Shown piece after piece: positions 35,501 through 42,683 of a stretch of 44,541 nt of DNA; the stretch's first letter is position 1; each line of letters begins with the position of its first letter. The stretch lies in contig JAQWSL010000005.1 in assembly GCA_029243225.1 (NCBI GenBank), forward strand, positions 1-44,541, given 5' to 3'. Made by a program: the position numbers and the translations under genes. The notes under the pieces were generated by a model. It saw only the letters and a list, made by a program, of their open reading frames with translations, was not told the origin of the DNA and made no database searches. Source of the DNA: Flavobacteriales bacterium (GTDB lineage: Bacteria > Bacteroidota > Bacteroidia > Flavobacteriales_D > Parvicellaceae).

Positions 35501-35943
35501 GAATTTGAACTGTAAACGGTTTCATCTAATACAAACGGTGCTAAAGAAGCATCTTCCCCTTTAGAAATGGAGGGTTGAGCTGGAGAAATTTGATTTATTA
35601 GCTCAGCTGACAAATCAATCAATTGTTCAGTTTTGGAAAGAATATTTATCTCAATGCTAGCACCATAAGGGATGTCAATTAACTTATTTAAAGTTGGCAA
35701 GTCTGGAGATCCAATTTTATGATTAGTAACATATTCATTAATTGAAATCGCAGAGAAACTATTAGCATTTGCTTTTACAATTGAAAAATTTAATTCATTA
35801 ATAGAAGCTTTGACAGAAATTTTATTTGAAGATAAATCAAGAACGGAAAATGATGTTTTATCTGCTGTTAAATCTATTTTTTGAGCAAAAATGTTGATAG
35901 ATAGGGATAAAACTAAAAGTAAGGAACAATAATGATATTTCAT
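32503..35943 (-). CDS. Gingipain-like C25 cysteine protease with T9SS sorting domain
   Basis: The protein has 1146 residues. Signal peptide 1-21 precedes a propeptide (about 22-230) and the Peptidase_C25 domain (about 240-600). It starts with YVIVSDPSFQAALQPLVEWK; the catalytic pair is His448 in YTAHGYGQGW and Cys481 in NCCQSNMFD, by analogy with gingipain R spacing. Several beta domains follow (about 610-1060), including one resembling a carbohydrate-binding jelly roll near 960-1060. The C-terminal T9SS type A domain (from about 1070; FNIYPNPSSGLFN, YDTKGKLV) marks the protein for export and anchoring. It probably degrades external proteins. It is read in the same direction as the TonB receptor gene. 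Confidence 0.92.
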   Translation of the reverse strand: MKYHYCSLLLVLSLSINIFAQKIDLTADKTSFSVLDLSSNKISVKASINELNFSIVKANANSFSAISINEYVTNHKIGSPDLPTLNKLIDIPYGASIEINILSKTEQLIDLSAELINQISPAQPSISKGEDASLAPFVLDETVYSSNSFISPEIAKVVSLGTMRGHKLGRLEFCPFQYNPVTNVLKVISEIEFEINFIGADHVLTNEIHSQFNSIDFNTSFNSLLNIKVNQNKDMLTTYPVKYVIVSDPSFQAALQPLVEWKTKKGFTVIEAYTNDPAVGNTTTSIKTYLQNLYNAGTINDPAPSYLLIVGDVAQVPSFSGVTGNHVSDLYYCEYDGSGDFYPELYYGRFPASTVSECVNMVDKTLEYEQYLFPNPSFLGNAVMISGVDASMAPTYGNGQINYGTDYYINPAHFLASQTYLYPASGSSGSQILQDVNNGACFVNYTAHGYGQGWADPSFTCTDVYNMTNEHKTPLMIGNCCQSNMFDIPECFGEALLRVPNKGAIGYIGGSNNTYWNEDYWWAVGSGSISANPIYNPSNLAAYDRTFHENGEAYADWHITNAQMMLAGNLAVTQAGGSEDYYYEIYHLMGDPSLMTYFGVPSAMSVTHMSAVPIGTSSLNVVAEPDAYVAISMNGVLLDAQLTNASGSVNLSFNSMSSVGTADVVVTKQNKQPYIGAVQIISTNAPFVAYDNHVNIDATGNNDGLVDYGELIVMDVTLSNFGLLDASSVTAQLTSSNPNITLVDDNDNWGTILANSSETVTGAFSVSIANNISDLEIINYEITVTDNNSNSWISYFTMTAHAPVLEIGDLTVDDVLGNNNGRIEAGETVNFLLPSNNNGTSACNSLTGTLTSSSSYVSITTSSVPFGSLAANTADVGSFEIVVDTNTPFGEPLEFTYNLDDGPYIESFTFTELAGIFSEDFETGDYNLYNWNVISSNPWSIDPNEVYEGAFSSISANINDNQLSTMEIDVDVIADGEISFMKKVSSESNYDYLKFYIDGQLQGEWSGEVTWSAETFSVNAGQHTFSWIYSKDASVSDGSDAAWVDYILFPPMNNTVDLQNQDLFSEFNIYPNPSSGLFNLALNSNFKSDVTVALYDTKGKLVKLKSEHINTGSNFIEFNANNLSEGLYLINLTDGKNSISRQIIIR

Positions 35944-36069
35944 AGCATAATTTTTGATGTAATTTACAAGATATATTTAGAAATATATAATTATATGGAA
36001 GCTAATATTGGAAAGCCAAAAGAATTGCAAATGAAGTTTTAAACTAAAACCCAAATTCAAATTATAATT

Positions 36070-36077
36070 TACTTTTG
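36070..36077 (+). promoter_or_regulatory. Possible -7 element before the FkbM gene
   Basis: TACTTTTG matches TAnnTTTG, 21 bp before the GTG start at 36099. No TTG -33 partner is visible, so this is tentative. Confidence 0.35.
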
Positions 36078-36098
36078 CAGTAACAAATCAGTAAATAA

Positions 36099-36947
36099 GT
36101 GAGATTAATAGCTAAACTTTTAAAATTAATTCTTAAAATAAGACCTTTAAGAAAGCATTATTTTGGAATTTACAAGAAAATTATTTTGCCAAAAAAAATA
36201 TTCAGTAAAATAAACTTTATCACAAAATATGACAAGACGCTAAAAATAAAAGTTAACCTTTCTGATTGGATACAACAACAAATATTTTTCATAGATTATT
36301 CAGATTTAAATGGAATCTCTTTCTTAAAAAAAACACTTAGTAAAGACAATGTTTTTATTGATATTGGAGCCAACATAGGAGCTTACAGTTTAATTGCGTC
36401 TAAGCTTGTAGGCAAAACAGGAAAAGTCATTGCATTTGAGCCTGTTAACTCTATCTATAGTCAGCTTAATGAAAACATAACAATGAACAGCATTACTAAC
36501 ATTTTTGTTGAAAAAAAAGCTGTTTATGATCAAAACACTAATCTTGATCTTTTCATTTCAAACGAACAAAACATGGGCATGTCTTCCATTTTACATCACA
36601 GTCATGAAAGTGGAGAAAAACAAAACATTGAGGCCATTACATTAGATAGTTATGCAGAATTGAATAAGCTAGCTAAAATTGATTTAGTCAAAATTGACAT
36701 AGAAGGAGCAGAAATAAATGCTTTGAAAGGAATGAAACAAAGCCTAATTAAGTTTAAACCAACGCTAATTATTGAAATAAGTGATGGGATCCTTGAAAAC
36801 TCAAGTGTGAATTCTAAAGCTATTTATGATTTCTTATTTGATTTGAATTACGAACCATATAACATTGACAAAAAAGGAAATATTCAAGATTTCAGCTCTA
36901 AAGACATCAATTATCATAACTATATTTTCTTACCCAAAAGCAATTAA
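36099..36947 (+). CDS. FkbM-family methyltransferase
   Basis: The 282-residue class I methyltransferase starts at GTG 36099. The SAM site is VFIDIGANIGAYSLIASKLVG (about 88-108) followed by KVIAFEPVNS, and later LVKIDIEGAEINALKGM (about 200-216), both FkbM hallmarks. FkbM proteins O-methylate diverse substrates, often glycans or secondary metabolites. The N-terminus is basic and helical. It is 2 bp before an M23/LysM peptidase gene, so a cell-surface glycan as target is possible. The substrate is not determinable. Confidence 0.88.
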   Translation: MRLIAKLLKLILKIRPLRKHYFGIYKKIILPKKIFSKINFITKYDKTLKIKVNLSDWIQQQIFFIDYSDLNGISFLKKTLSKDNVFIDIGANIGAYSLIASKLVGKTGKVIAFEPVNSIYSQLNENITMNSITNIFVEKKAVYDQNTNLDLFISNEQNMGMSSILHHSHESGEKQNIEAITLDSYAELNKLAKIDLVKIDIEGAEINALKGMKQSLIKFKPTLIIEISDGILENSSVNSKAIYDFLFDLNYEPYNIDKKGNIQDFSSKDINYHNYIFLPKSN

Positions 36948-36949
36948 AA

Positions 36950-37855
36950 ATGAGACTTTTTTTTATTGTATTCTTAATTACATCTTTAAATATAAGTGCT
37001 CAAGATAAATTAATACTTGACACTCTTTCAATTGAAACAGACTCAATAGTAATCTACCATGATAAAAGTTGGGAGTATTTATACATGTTAAATTTCAACG
37101 GCATATTAAATGTTGAACTTGACAGTTTCATGAAAAAAGAATTTAAAAACAAAATAACTCAACCGTGGGACAATTATGAACCTTATGTTATTTCAAATGA
37201 TTTATCAATTATCAAAGATAGTATTTGGCTTTGTAATATTGATGAAAAGCACCCTAATTATCACTTACCCAGTCCAGGCAAAACAAATTCAAGATTTGGA
37301 CCAAGAGGAGGTAGATATCATAGAGGAATTGATTTAGGATTCAATAACAGTGATTCTATATTCTGTACTTTTGACGGAGTAGTTAGGTATGCTAAATACA
37401 ACTCTGGAGGATATGGAAATCTTGTAATAATAAGACATTATAATGGCCTTGAAACATTTTATGCACATCTTAAAAAAATTAAAATCTCCAAAAATCAAAA
37501 AATAAAAGCTGGAGATTACATTGGAAAAGGTGGTTCTACTGGAAAGGTTTCTGGTCCACACTTGCATTTTGAAATTCGTTTTTATGGAAATGCAATAGAC
37601 CCTGAATTAGTTTTTGACTTTAAAAACAACTGCTTGCTCTCAGACAATTTATTTATTCATAAAAATACATTTAGTTACGCTAAGAAATATGGCGGAGTTT
37701 ATTCCTCAAAAGCAAAATATCACAAAATTAAAAGTGGAGATACTCTATATGGTCTAGCCCTTAAATACGGCACCTCATTAAACAAAATATGTAAATTAAA
37801 TAAGATAAAACCTTCAAAAATTTTAAGACTTGGCGAGAAAATTAGAATTCAATAA
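36950..37855 (+). CDS. M23 metallopeptidase with C-terminal LysM domain
   Basis: The protein has 301 residues and a signal peptide (1-17). The M23 domain (about 108-222) has all the LytM zinc and catalytic residues: GRYHRGIDLG (His124, Asp128), YAHLK (His173) and GPHLHFE (His204, His206). The LysM domain (about 257-301) has YHKIKSGDTLYGLALKYGTS. It is therefore probably an active peptidoglycan endopeptidase that binds its substrate by LysM. It follows the FkbM gene by 2 bp. Confidence 0.93.
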   Translation: MRLFFIVFLITSLNISAQDKLILDTLSIETDSIVIYHDKSWEYLYMLNFNGILNVELDSFMKKEFKNKITQPWDNYEPYVISNDLSIIKDSIWLCNIDEKHPNYHLPSPGKTNSRFGPRGGRYHRGIDLGFNNSDSIFCTFDGVVRYAKYNSGGYGNLVIIRHYNGLETFYAHLKKIKISKNQKIKAGDYIGKGGSTGKVSGPHLHFEIRFYGNAIDPELVFDFKNNCLLSDNLFIHKNTFSYAKKYGGVYSSKAKYHKIKSGDTLYGLALKYGTSLNKICKLNKIKPSKILRLGEKIRIQ

Positions 37856-37881
37856 TTAGATATAAAATAAATTCTTATTAA

Positions 37882-37913
37882 TTGCGTTAAATTGGAAAGA
37901 ATATTTAGATTTG
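37882..37913 (+). promoter_or_regulatory. Bacteroidota-type promoter for the small MGRPPTRP gene
   Basis: TTG at 37882-37884 and TAGATTTG at 37906-37913 match the -33 and -7 elements with 21 bp between them. The start codon of the next gene lies 94 bp downstream. Confidence 0.45.
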
Positions 37914-38006
37914 TAGTTATTAATTAATGATCATTCACAAGATTTCCTTTCAGTTTAAAATTATCAACTGAATTGAAGTCTTTTTTTGATTTATATATAT
38001 GAAATT

Positions 38007-38225
38007 ATGGGAAGACCTCCAACAAGACCAACAGACCTGAAAGATGGTTATTATTTAGAAGTTAGAAACAAAGGTACCAACTCTGGAATTAAACTTAGAA
38101 GAGATACTAGGAAAGAGATGATGCAGGCTGTTGAAGAATACAAAAAAGTTAAAGATGTAACTATTCTTGGCGAGTCTAAAAATTCTAAATGGATAGATAA
38201 AGATTGTCCAAAAAAAGTTCAATAA
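38007..38225 (+). CDS. Small conserved protein, MGRPPTRP type, function unknown
   Basis: The start ATG 38007 gives 72 residues; an upstream ATG at 37986+ would add an unsupported leader (MIYIYEI). The protein is basic, with no signal peptide or membrane segment. MGRPPTRPTDLKDGYYLEV is followed by NKGTNSGIKLRRDTRKEM, a helix AVEEYKKVKDV and LGESKNSKW. I recall close homologs in many Flavobacteriales, always short and unnamed. The Arg/Lys-rich character with strand-helix-strand spacing could suit nucleic-acid binding, but that is a guess. A strong terminator follows. Confidence 0.78.
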   Translation: MGRPPTRPTDLKDGYYLEVRNKGTNSGIKLRRDTRKEMMQAVEEYKKVKDVTILGESKNSKWIDKDCPKKVQ

Positions 38226-38245
38226 AATCGATATTTTATCAATTT

Positions 38246-38275
38246 AAAGCCTGAAATTATTCAGGCTTTTTTTTT
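38246..38275 (+). terminator. Intrinsic terminator
   Basis: AAAGCCTGAA (38246-38255) and TTCAGGCTTT pair around a four-base loop, followed by a run of eight or more T. It ends the small-gene transcript; its T-run reaches the stop codon of the convergent arsM-like gene. Confidence 0.9.
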
Positions 38276-39245
38276 AACAACATCCTCCGCCATCATAATT
38301 CCAATCTGAAGGAGAAACGTAAATATCATTTTTATTTAATGATTCTAACATTGTAGCTGTTTTATCACAAATTGACAACGGTTGATTATTAAATAGAACA
38401 TGTCCCTTTTTATCATCATAAAATTCTTCATCTCCAAAATATATAGCTGACCTACCTGTAAAAACACAAGGTCCATCACTTGGAACAGGATCTTTTATTG
38501 CACAGATTTCGACACTTTCTATTGTAATATTTTTAAGTGTATCAAACTTCTTTGACGCTAAAACTCTGTACGGTCTTTTAGCTCGAATCTCAATGGTTCC
38601 AAATCCAATATTAACCAATTTTTGAAGGTATTCATTTAATGGAATAGCACCTGACAAGCATGCTGCTCTTAAACGATCATCTTCTTTTAACTTTTGAGGC
38701 ATTTTTTGCTCACAAATCGGATCTGACAAGACTAACCTACCATTAGGTTTCAATACCCTATAAATTTCTGTAAGCGCCTTATCTAAATCGTCAGAATTAA
38801 ATATATTAAATAAACAGTTTTGAGCAGCAACATCAATTGTTTGATCTGCCAGATTCAAATCTAGAGCATTGCCTTTTACTAAATTAATGTAGTCACTTTC
38901 AAACCAATCATTAACCCGCTGAGCTTCTATAATATTTTCTTGACAAGCATTGAGCATTTCATCAACAGAATCAACTCCGACAACAGCCCCTCTATTTCTA
39001 TTAAAATATGCAAATTGTAAGAGCTCTAATCCACCACCTACTCCAACATATAATATTTTTGGGTTATTGACAAGATCTCTTGGATGAACTGTAGAACCAC
39101 ATCCGTAATTCATTTGGAGCATTCTATTTGGTATTGTTAATTCTGGCAATTGCCAAATTGGATTGGTGGTACAGCACAATCCAACATCTGGTTCTGTTGC
39201 TGCATTTTTATACAGTAACTGTGTTTCATCTAAATAATTACTCAT
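38274..39245 (-). CDS. arsM: ArsM-like arsenite methyltransferase (arsenosugar-type)
   Basis: I use ATG 39245 (323 residues); a TTG two codons earlier adds nothing. The class I methyltransferase has VGVGGGLELLQFAYF (about 71-85) and VVGVDSVDEMLN. Conserved cysteines that bind arsenite in this group are present: Cys24-Cys25 (GLCC), Cys49 (NYGCGS), a later QNC, and a final GGGCC. Length and the long C-terminal region fit the ArsM of the arsenosugar branch more than the short eukaryote-like form. Products would be methylated arsenicals. No ArsS radical-SAM gene, ArsR or efflux pump lies in this window. It is divergent from a ferritin-like gene, 78 bp away. Confidence 0.85.
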   Translation of the reverse strand: MSNYLDETQLLYKNAATEPDVGLCCTTNPIWQLPELTIPNRMLQMNYGCGSTVHPRDLVNNPKILYVGVGGGLELLQFAYFNRNRGAVVGVDSVDEMLNACQENIIEAQRVNDWFESDYINLVKGNALDLNLADQTIDVAAQNCLFNIFNSDDLDKALTEIYRVLKPNGRLVLSDPICEQKMPQKLKEDDRLRAACLSGAIPLNEYLQKLVNIGFGTIEIRAKRPYRVLASKKFDTLKNITIESVEICAIKDPVPSDGPCVFTGRSAIYFGDEEFYDDKKGHVLFNNQPLSICDKTATMLESLNKNDIYVSPSDWNYDGGGCC

Positions 39246-39323
39246 CAAATTTATTTCATCATTTTATTACTTTAAAAATAAAGTTTTTAATGAAGATTTA
39301 ATACATTCATTTAATCTTTATAA

Positions 39324-39902
39324 TTGATTTTGTTAAATCCTAAATTATCTAAATTGCTACAAAAGGCATATTCGGCAGAAAAAGCCGCAGCCTACGCTTA
39401 TATTGGCCATGCTGGCTCAATCAAATCTTTAAAAAAGAAAAAAGAAATTAAACAAATTGAAGATGATGAATGGTCCCACAGAGAAGAGGTTTTTAAAATA
39501 ATGAACACCTACAATATTAAAGCTTCAGTTTATTACGAATTTAAATATGCTCTAATAGGAAAGGTAATAGCATTTAGTTGTTATATAATCGGTTGGTTCA
39601 TGCCTTATTATTTCGCAGGCAAACTTGAAAGTGGTAATGTATGTGAATATTTTATAATCCTTAAATATTTCCAAAAAATAGGAATTAACTCACACGACAA
39701 AGAGTTATTTGAAATGGGCGTTAAAGAGAAGGAACATGAAGATTATTTTCTTAATGAAATAAAAGACAGTAAACTAATGCCGATTTTCCAAAAACTGTTT
39801 TTTTGGGGTAAGTCAAATAGCTACAATGATGTTAACTTGAATGAATTAAAAAGTATTGAAAATTCCAATGAGTATTGTGAGGATTATCGTAAAATAGATT
39901 AA
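39324..39902 (+). CDS. Ferritin-like di-iron membrane-associated protein
   Basis: The protein has 192 residues from TTG 39324 (TTG 39330 is an alternative; no ATG precedes the domain). It is a four-helix ferritin-like fold: the first helix carries YSAEKAAAYAYIGH (Glu near 19), the second IEDDEWSHREEV with an E/D-x2-H pair, the third FAGKLESGNVCEYF and the fourth KEKEHEDYF with E-x2-H. This places two Glu/His sets as in COQ7-like di-iron oxidases. A hydrophobic segment (about 75-100, IGKVIAFSCYIIGWFMPYYFAG) suggests membrane contact. Substrate is unknown. It is 6 bp before the sulfotransferase-like gene. Confidence 0.7.
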   Translation: MILLNPKLSKLLQKAYSAEKAAAYAYIGHAGSIKSLKKKKEIKQIEDDEWSHREEVFKIMNTYNIKASVYYEFKYALIGKVIAFSCYIIGWFMPYYFAGKLESGNVCEYFIILKYFQKIGINSHDKELFEMGVKEKEHEDYFLNEIKDSKLMPIFQKLFFWGKSNSYNDVNLNELKSIENSNEYCEDYRKID

Positions 39903-39908
39903 AGCCTT

Positions 39909-40589
39909 ATGAGAAAAAAATTACTTCATTACGGTTTACAAAGAAGTGGAACTAATTTTCTAGAATCACTTTTAGCAAAAAACTTCGACATTAAAATTCA
40001 TAGCTTAAGAAAAGAAAGAGACCATCCTTTACAAAAACATTTTAGATTATATGATGATAAAACTAAAATTCCAGAAGCTAAATATTTAAACAATTACAAT
40101 TTCAAATCCTATATTGATTTTAAAAAATCTTGGGGATTAAACACTGAAATAAATGGGGTTATTGTAATTTCAAAAGACCCATACAGTTGGTTATTAAGCT
40201 ACGAAAAATGGTCGAAGAAATGTAATTGGCCTAATCCTTCTTATCAATACATTGAGGAGTACAATCTATTCTTAAATAAATGGAGAGTTTTTGCCCAACA
40301 AAGTAATGAGATACTTTTCATTAGATACATTGACTTACTTGTACAGCCAGAAATAGAGTTAACTAAAATAGAAAATAAATTTTCGCTTAAAAGAAGATGG
40401 AATATTAGAAGAAATGGTTTAAAAATTGCTCTAGATAAAGTTAAAGTATCTGAAAAATTTTCTAAAGAGAAAAAAGAATTTTACACCAAGAAAAAATATT
40501 TAAACAACTACAACAAAACAAAACTTGAAAACACAAATTATTTTTTAGATGAAAAGCTAATGTCGTTTTTAAATTATAAACTAGAGTAA
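39909..40589 (+). CDS. Sulfotransferase-like P-loop protein
   Basis: The protein has 226 residues. Near the N-terminus, YGLQRSGTNFLESLL (about 8-22) resembles the PAPS 5'-phosphosulfate-binding loop. VIVISKDPYSWLLSYEKWSK (about 84-103) resembles the 3'-phosphate-binding segment with a conserved Asp-Pro and Ser. The protein is shorter than typical sulfotransferases and lacks a recognisable C-terminal PAPS motif, so it may be a divergent member or a related P-loop kinase. It lies 6 bp downstream of the ferritin-like gene and 4 bp upstream of the flavoprotein gene. Confidence 0.65.
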   Translation: MRKKLLHYGLQRSGTNFLESLLAKNFDIKIHSLRKERDHPLQKHFRLYDDKTKIPEAKYLNNYNFKSYIDFKKSWGLNTEINGVIVISKDPYSWLLSYEKWSKKCNWPNPSYQYIEEYNLFLNKWRVFAQQSNEILFIRYIDLLVQPEIELTKIENKFSLKRRWNIRRNGLKIALDKVKVSEKFSKEKKEFYTKKKYLNNYNKTKLENTNYFLDEKLMSFLNYKLE

Positions 40590-40593
40590 TCAA

Positions 40594-41805
40594 ATGAGAG
40601 TTGCAATTATAGGAGGAGGAGCTGCTGGGTTTTTCTCAGCAATTAATGTAAAAAATAATCACCCAAATTCTAGTGTTACAATTTTTGAAAAATCTAACAA
40701 GACTTTATCAAAAGTGAAAATTTCTGGTGGTGGAAGGTGCAATGTCACCAGTGGGTGTTTTTCAATCAATGAACTTTGTAAAGCATATCCAAGAGGGGGA
40801 AAACAATTAAAAAAAGCATTTCATATATTCAACACCAAAGATACTTTTGATTGGTTTGAAAACAGAGGAGTCCCCTTATATGTTCAGGAGGATTTAAGAG
40901 TTTTTCCAAAATCAAATTCATCATCTAGCATTATAGCTTGCTTAGAAAAAGAGATTTATAAATTGAAAATTGAAATTGTACTTGATAGCCCTATAATTGC
41001 AATCAAAGAGAAAAATGAATTACTTGAACTAACTATTAAATCTGAGCAAAAAAAAGAACTTTATTCTCATGTTATTATAGCAAGTGGTGGAAGCCCTAAA
41101 ATTGAAGGCTTAAAATGGCTAGAGCGATTAAACCATGAAATAATACCACCTGTCCCCTCTTTATTTACATTTAACATGCCCAATGAACAGATTACAAAAT
41201 TAATGGGCATTTCATTAAAGAATGTAATCGTAAAAATTGAGGGAACAAAACTAAAATCTTCTGGGCCTCTTTTAATTACTCATTGGGGAATGAGTGGCCC
41301 TGCAATTTTAAAACTATCATCTTTAGGAGCAAGATCTTTAAATGAATTGGAATACAATTTTAAGATACAGCTCAACTGGGTAAATCAAACTAACAATTCA
41401 ATAGTAGAAAAAGCACTAAAAGAATGTGCTTTAAAGAATCCAAACAAAAAAGTTTCCTCCACTAAATTCAATTACATTCCAGAAAGATTGTGGATCTACT
41501 TAATTAATAAAAGTGAAATATCAAATTCAAAAAAATGGAATGAGCTTGGCAAAAAGTCAATAAACAAACTAATCAACCAACTTACCAACGACATCTACTC
41601 TATTAAAGGTAAAACAACATTTAAAGAAGAGTTTGTAACATGCGGAGGTGTTAGTTTAGAAAGCATAGATTTAAAGACTATGCAAAGCAAATCAATTAAG
41701 AATTTATACTTTGCAGGTGAAGTATTAGACATAGATGCAATTACTGGAGGGTATAACTTTCAAGCAGCTTGGACAACAGGGTACATTGCTGGTAAACTAA
41801 ATTAA
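40594..41805 (+). CDS. BaiN/HI0933-type FAD-dependent oxidoreductase
   Basis: The 403-residue flavoprotein has IIGGGAAGFFSAINV at its N-terminus (FAD dinucleotide-binding), VKISGGGRCNVTSG (about 40-53), a mid-region HVIIASGGSPKIEGL, and the C-terminal VTCGGVSLESIDLKTM and YFAGEVLDIDAITGGYNFQAAWTTGYIAG, which is the family signature. Members of this group (HI0933, YhiN, BaiN) are widespread and mostly of unknown substrate. It ends with a 4-bp overlap with the convergent GldL-like gene and is the last of a three-gene unit. Confidence 0.92.
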   Translation: MRVAIIGGGAAGFFSAINVKNNHPNSSVTIFEKSNKTLSKVKISGGGRCNVTSGCFSINELCKAYPRGGKQLKKAFHIFNTKDTFDWFENRGVPLYVQEDLRVFPKSNSSSSIIACLEKEIYKLKIEIVLDSPIIAIKEKNELLELTIKSEQKKELYSHVIIASGGSPKIEGLKWLERLNHEIIPPVPSLFTFNMPNEQITKLMGISLKNVIVKIEGTKLKSSGPLLITHWGMSGPAILKLSSLGARSLNELEYNFKIQLNWVNQTNNSIVEKALKECALKNPNKKVSSTKFNYIPERLWIYLINKSEISNSKKWNELGKKSINKLINQLTNDIYSIKGKTTFKEEFVTCGGVSLESIDLKTMQSKSIKNLYFAGEVLDIDAITGGYNFQAAWTTGYIAGKLN

Positions 41806-42617
41806 GCTTGTGCAGAAACGAGGACCTGAATTACAAGCATAAAAGCGTAGATAATTGATAAGGATTGTAAAAACTGAAACTCAAATTCAAACTTCTTTTG
41901 AAATTCTTCAGTATTAAAAAAAAGTATAAAAAGACTAAAAACAAACAATAAGAAAAGTAAACTAACAATAATTAATCTGAGTTGAAAATGTTCAAAACCA
42001 AAAAATTGAAATTTCAAAATAGTAGCACATTCAACAATAAAATACAGTAAAGACAAAACACCTATAACTAAAAAATTTGAGCCTAGAGGGGTTGAACTTT
42101 TGAATTTAAAACCTCTATAAAAAATTACACAGGTTGTAATTAGTGCAAAAAACAAAAAGGTGAATATTAGTAATTCACTAGCAAATGGCCAGTGCATTAT
42201 CTTAAAAAGCATCATTATTATAGAAACAGAAAACAAAGCAGGAACAAGCGAGAGAATTGTTTTTCTTAAACTAAAAGCAAATTCTAAAAATGCAAAAGAC
42301 AATCCAAACATAGAGACCATAATCATAATACCTGCACCAGGCCAATGCATAACTTTAAAGAGTACTCCCATTGTAAAAACTGCTCCTAAAATTGGATGTA
42401 AAGCTTTATAAAAAACTTGCTTGTTAATTATTTTTTTTATTGAAATCCCTAACAACAACAATGCAATTATTAAAAGTGCTAAAACAATTGTAAATGCTGC
42501 ACCAGGCCAAAACATAAATTTAAAAATTAGCCCAATTATTAGAAAGGTAATTGAAGTGCTAATTAAACCAAAAATAACTTTAGACGAAAAAGTTGAAGAA
42601 CTAAGATCTTTACTCAT
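41802..42617 (-). CDS. Polytopic membrane protein with three GldL-like FKxMxWP motifs
   Basis: The protein has 271 residues and about seven to eight hydrophobic segments. Three similar units each end in a short polar motif inside a membrane segment: FKFMFWPGA (about 32-40), FKVMHWPGAG (87-96) and FKIMHWPFAS (138-147). The same FKxxHWPGA motif occurs at the start of the T9SS/gliding motor protein GldL. GldL itself has only two membrane helices and a long cytoplasmic tail, which is absent here. No GldM is adjacent. The C-terminal part (about 165-271) is also hydrophobic and ends without a soluble domain. Function is unknown. The start ATG 42617 is 66 bp from the divergent nuclease gene. Confidence 0.8.
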   Translation of the reverse strand: MSKDLSSSTFSSKVIFGLISTSITFLIIGLIFKFMFWPGAAFTIVLALLIIALLLLGISIKKIINKQVFYKALHPILGAVFTMGVLFKVMHWPGAGIMIMVSMFGLSFAFLEFAFSLRKTILSLVPALFSVSIIMMLFKIMHWPFASELLIFTFLFFALITTCVIFYRGFKFKSSTPLGSNFLVIGVLSLLYFIVECATILKFQFFGFEHFQLRLIIVSLLFLLFVFSLFILFFNTEEFQKKFEFEFQFLQSLSIIYAFMLVIQVLVSAQA

Positions 42618-42683
42618 AACTTAACATTTATATCATCTATAATGCAATTTCTCTTAAAAGGTACAAATTCTTATTTTTATTAA

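Noticed and set aside
36099-37855. FkbM and M23 pair as a capsule cluster
   Set aside because: No other polysaccharide synthesis or export genes are close by; only the 2-bp spacing links them.
42160-42624. Plus-strand frames opposite the GldL-like gene
   Set aside because: They are antisense to a strongly patterned membrane protein and mirror its repeated motif.
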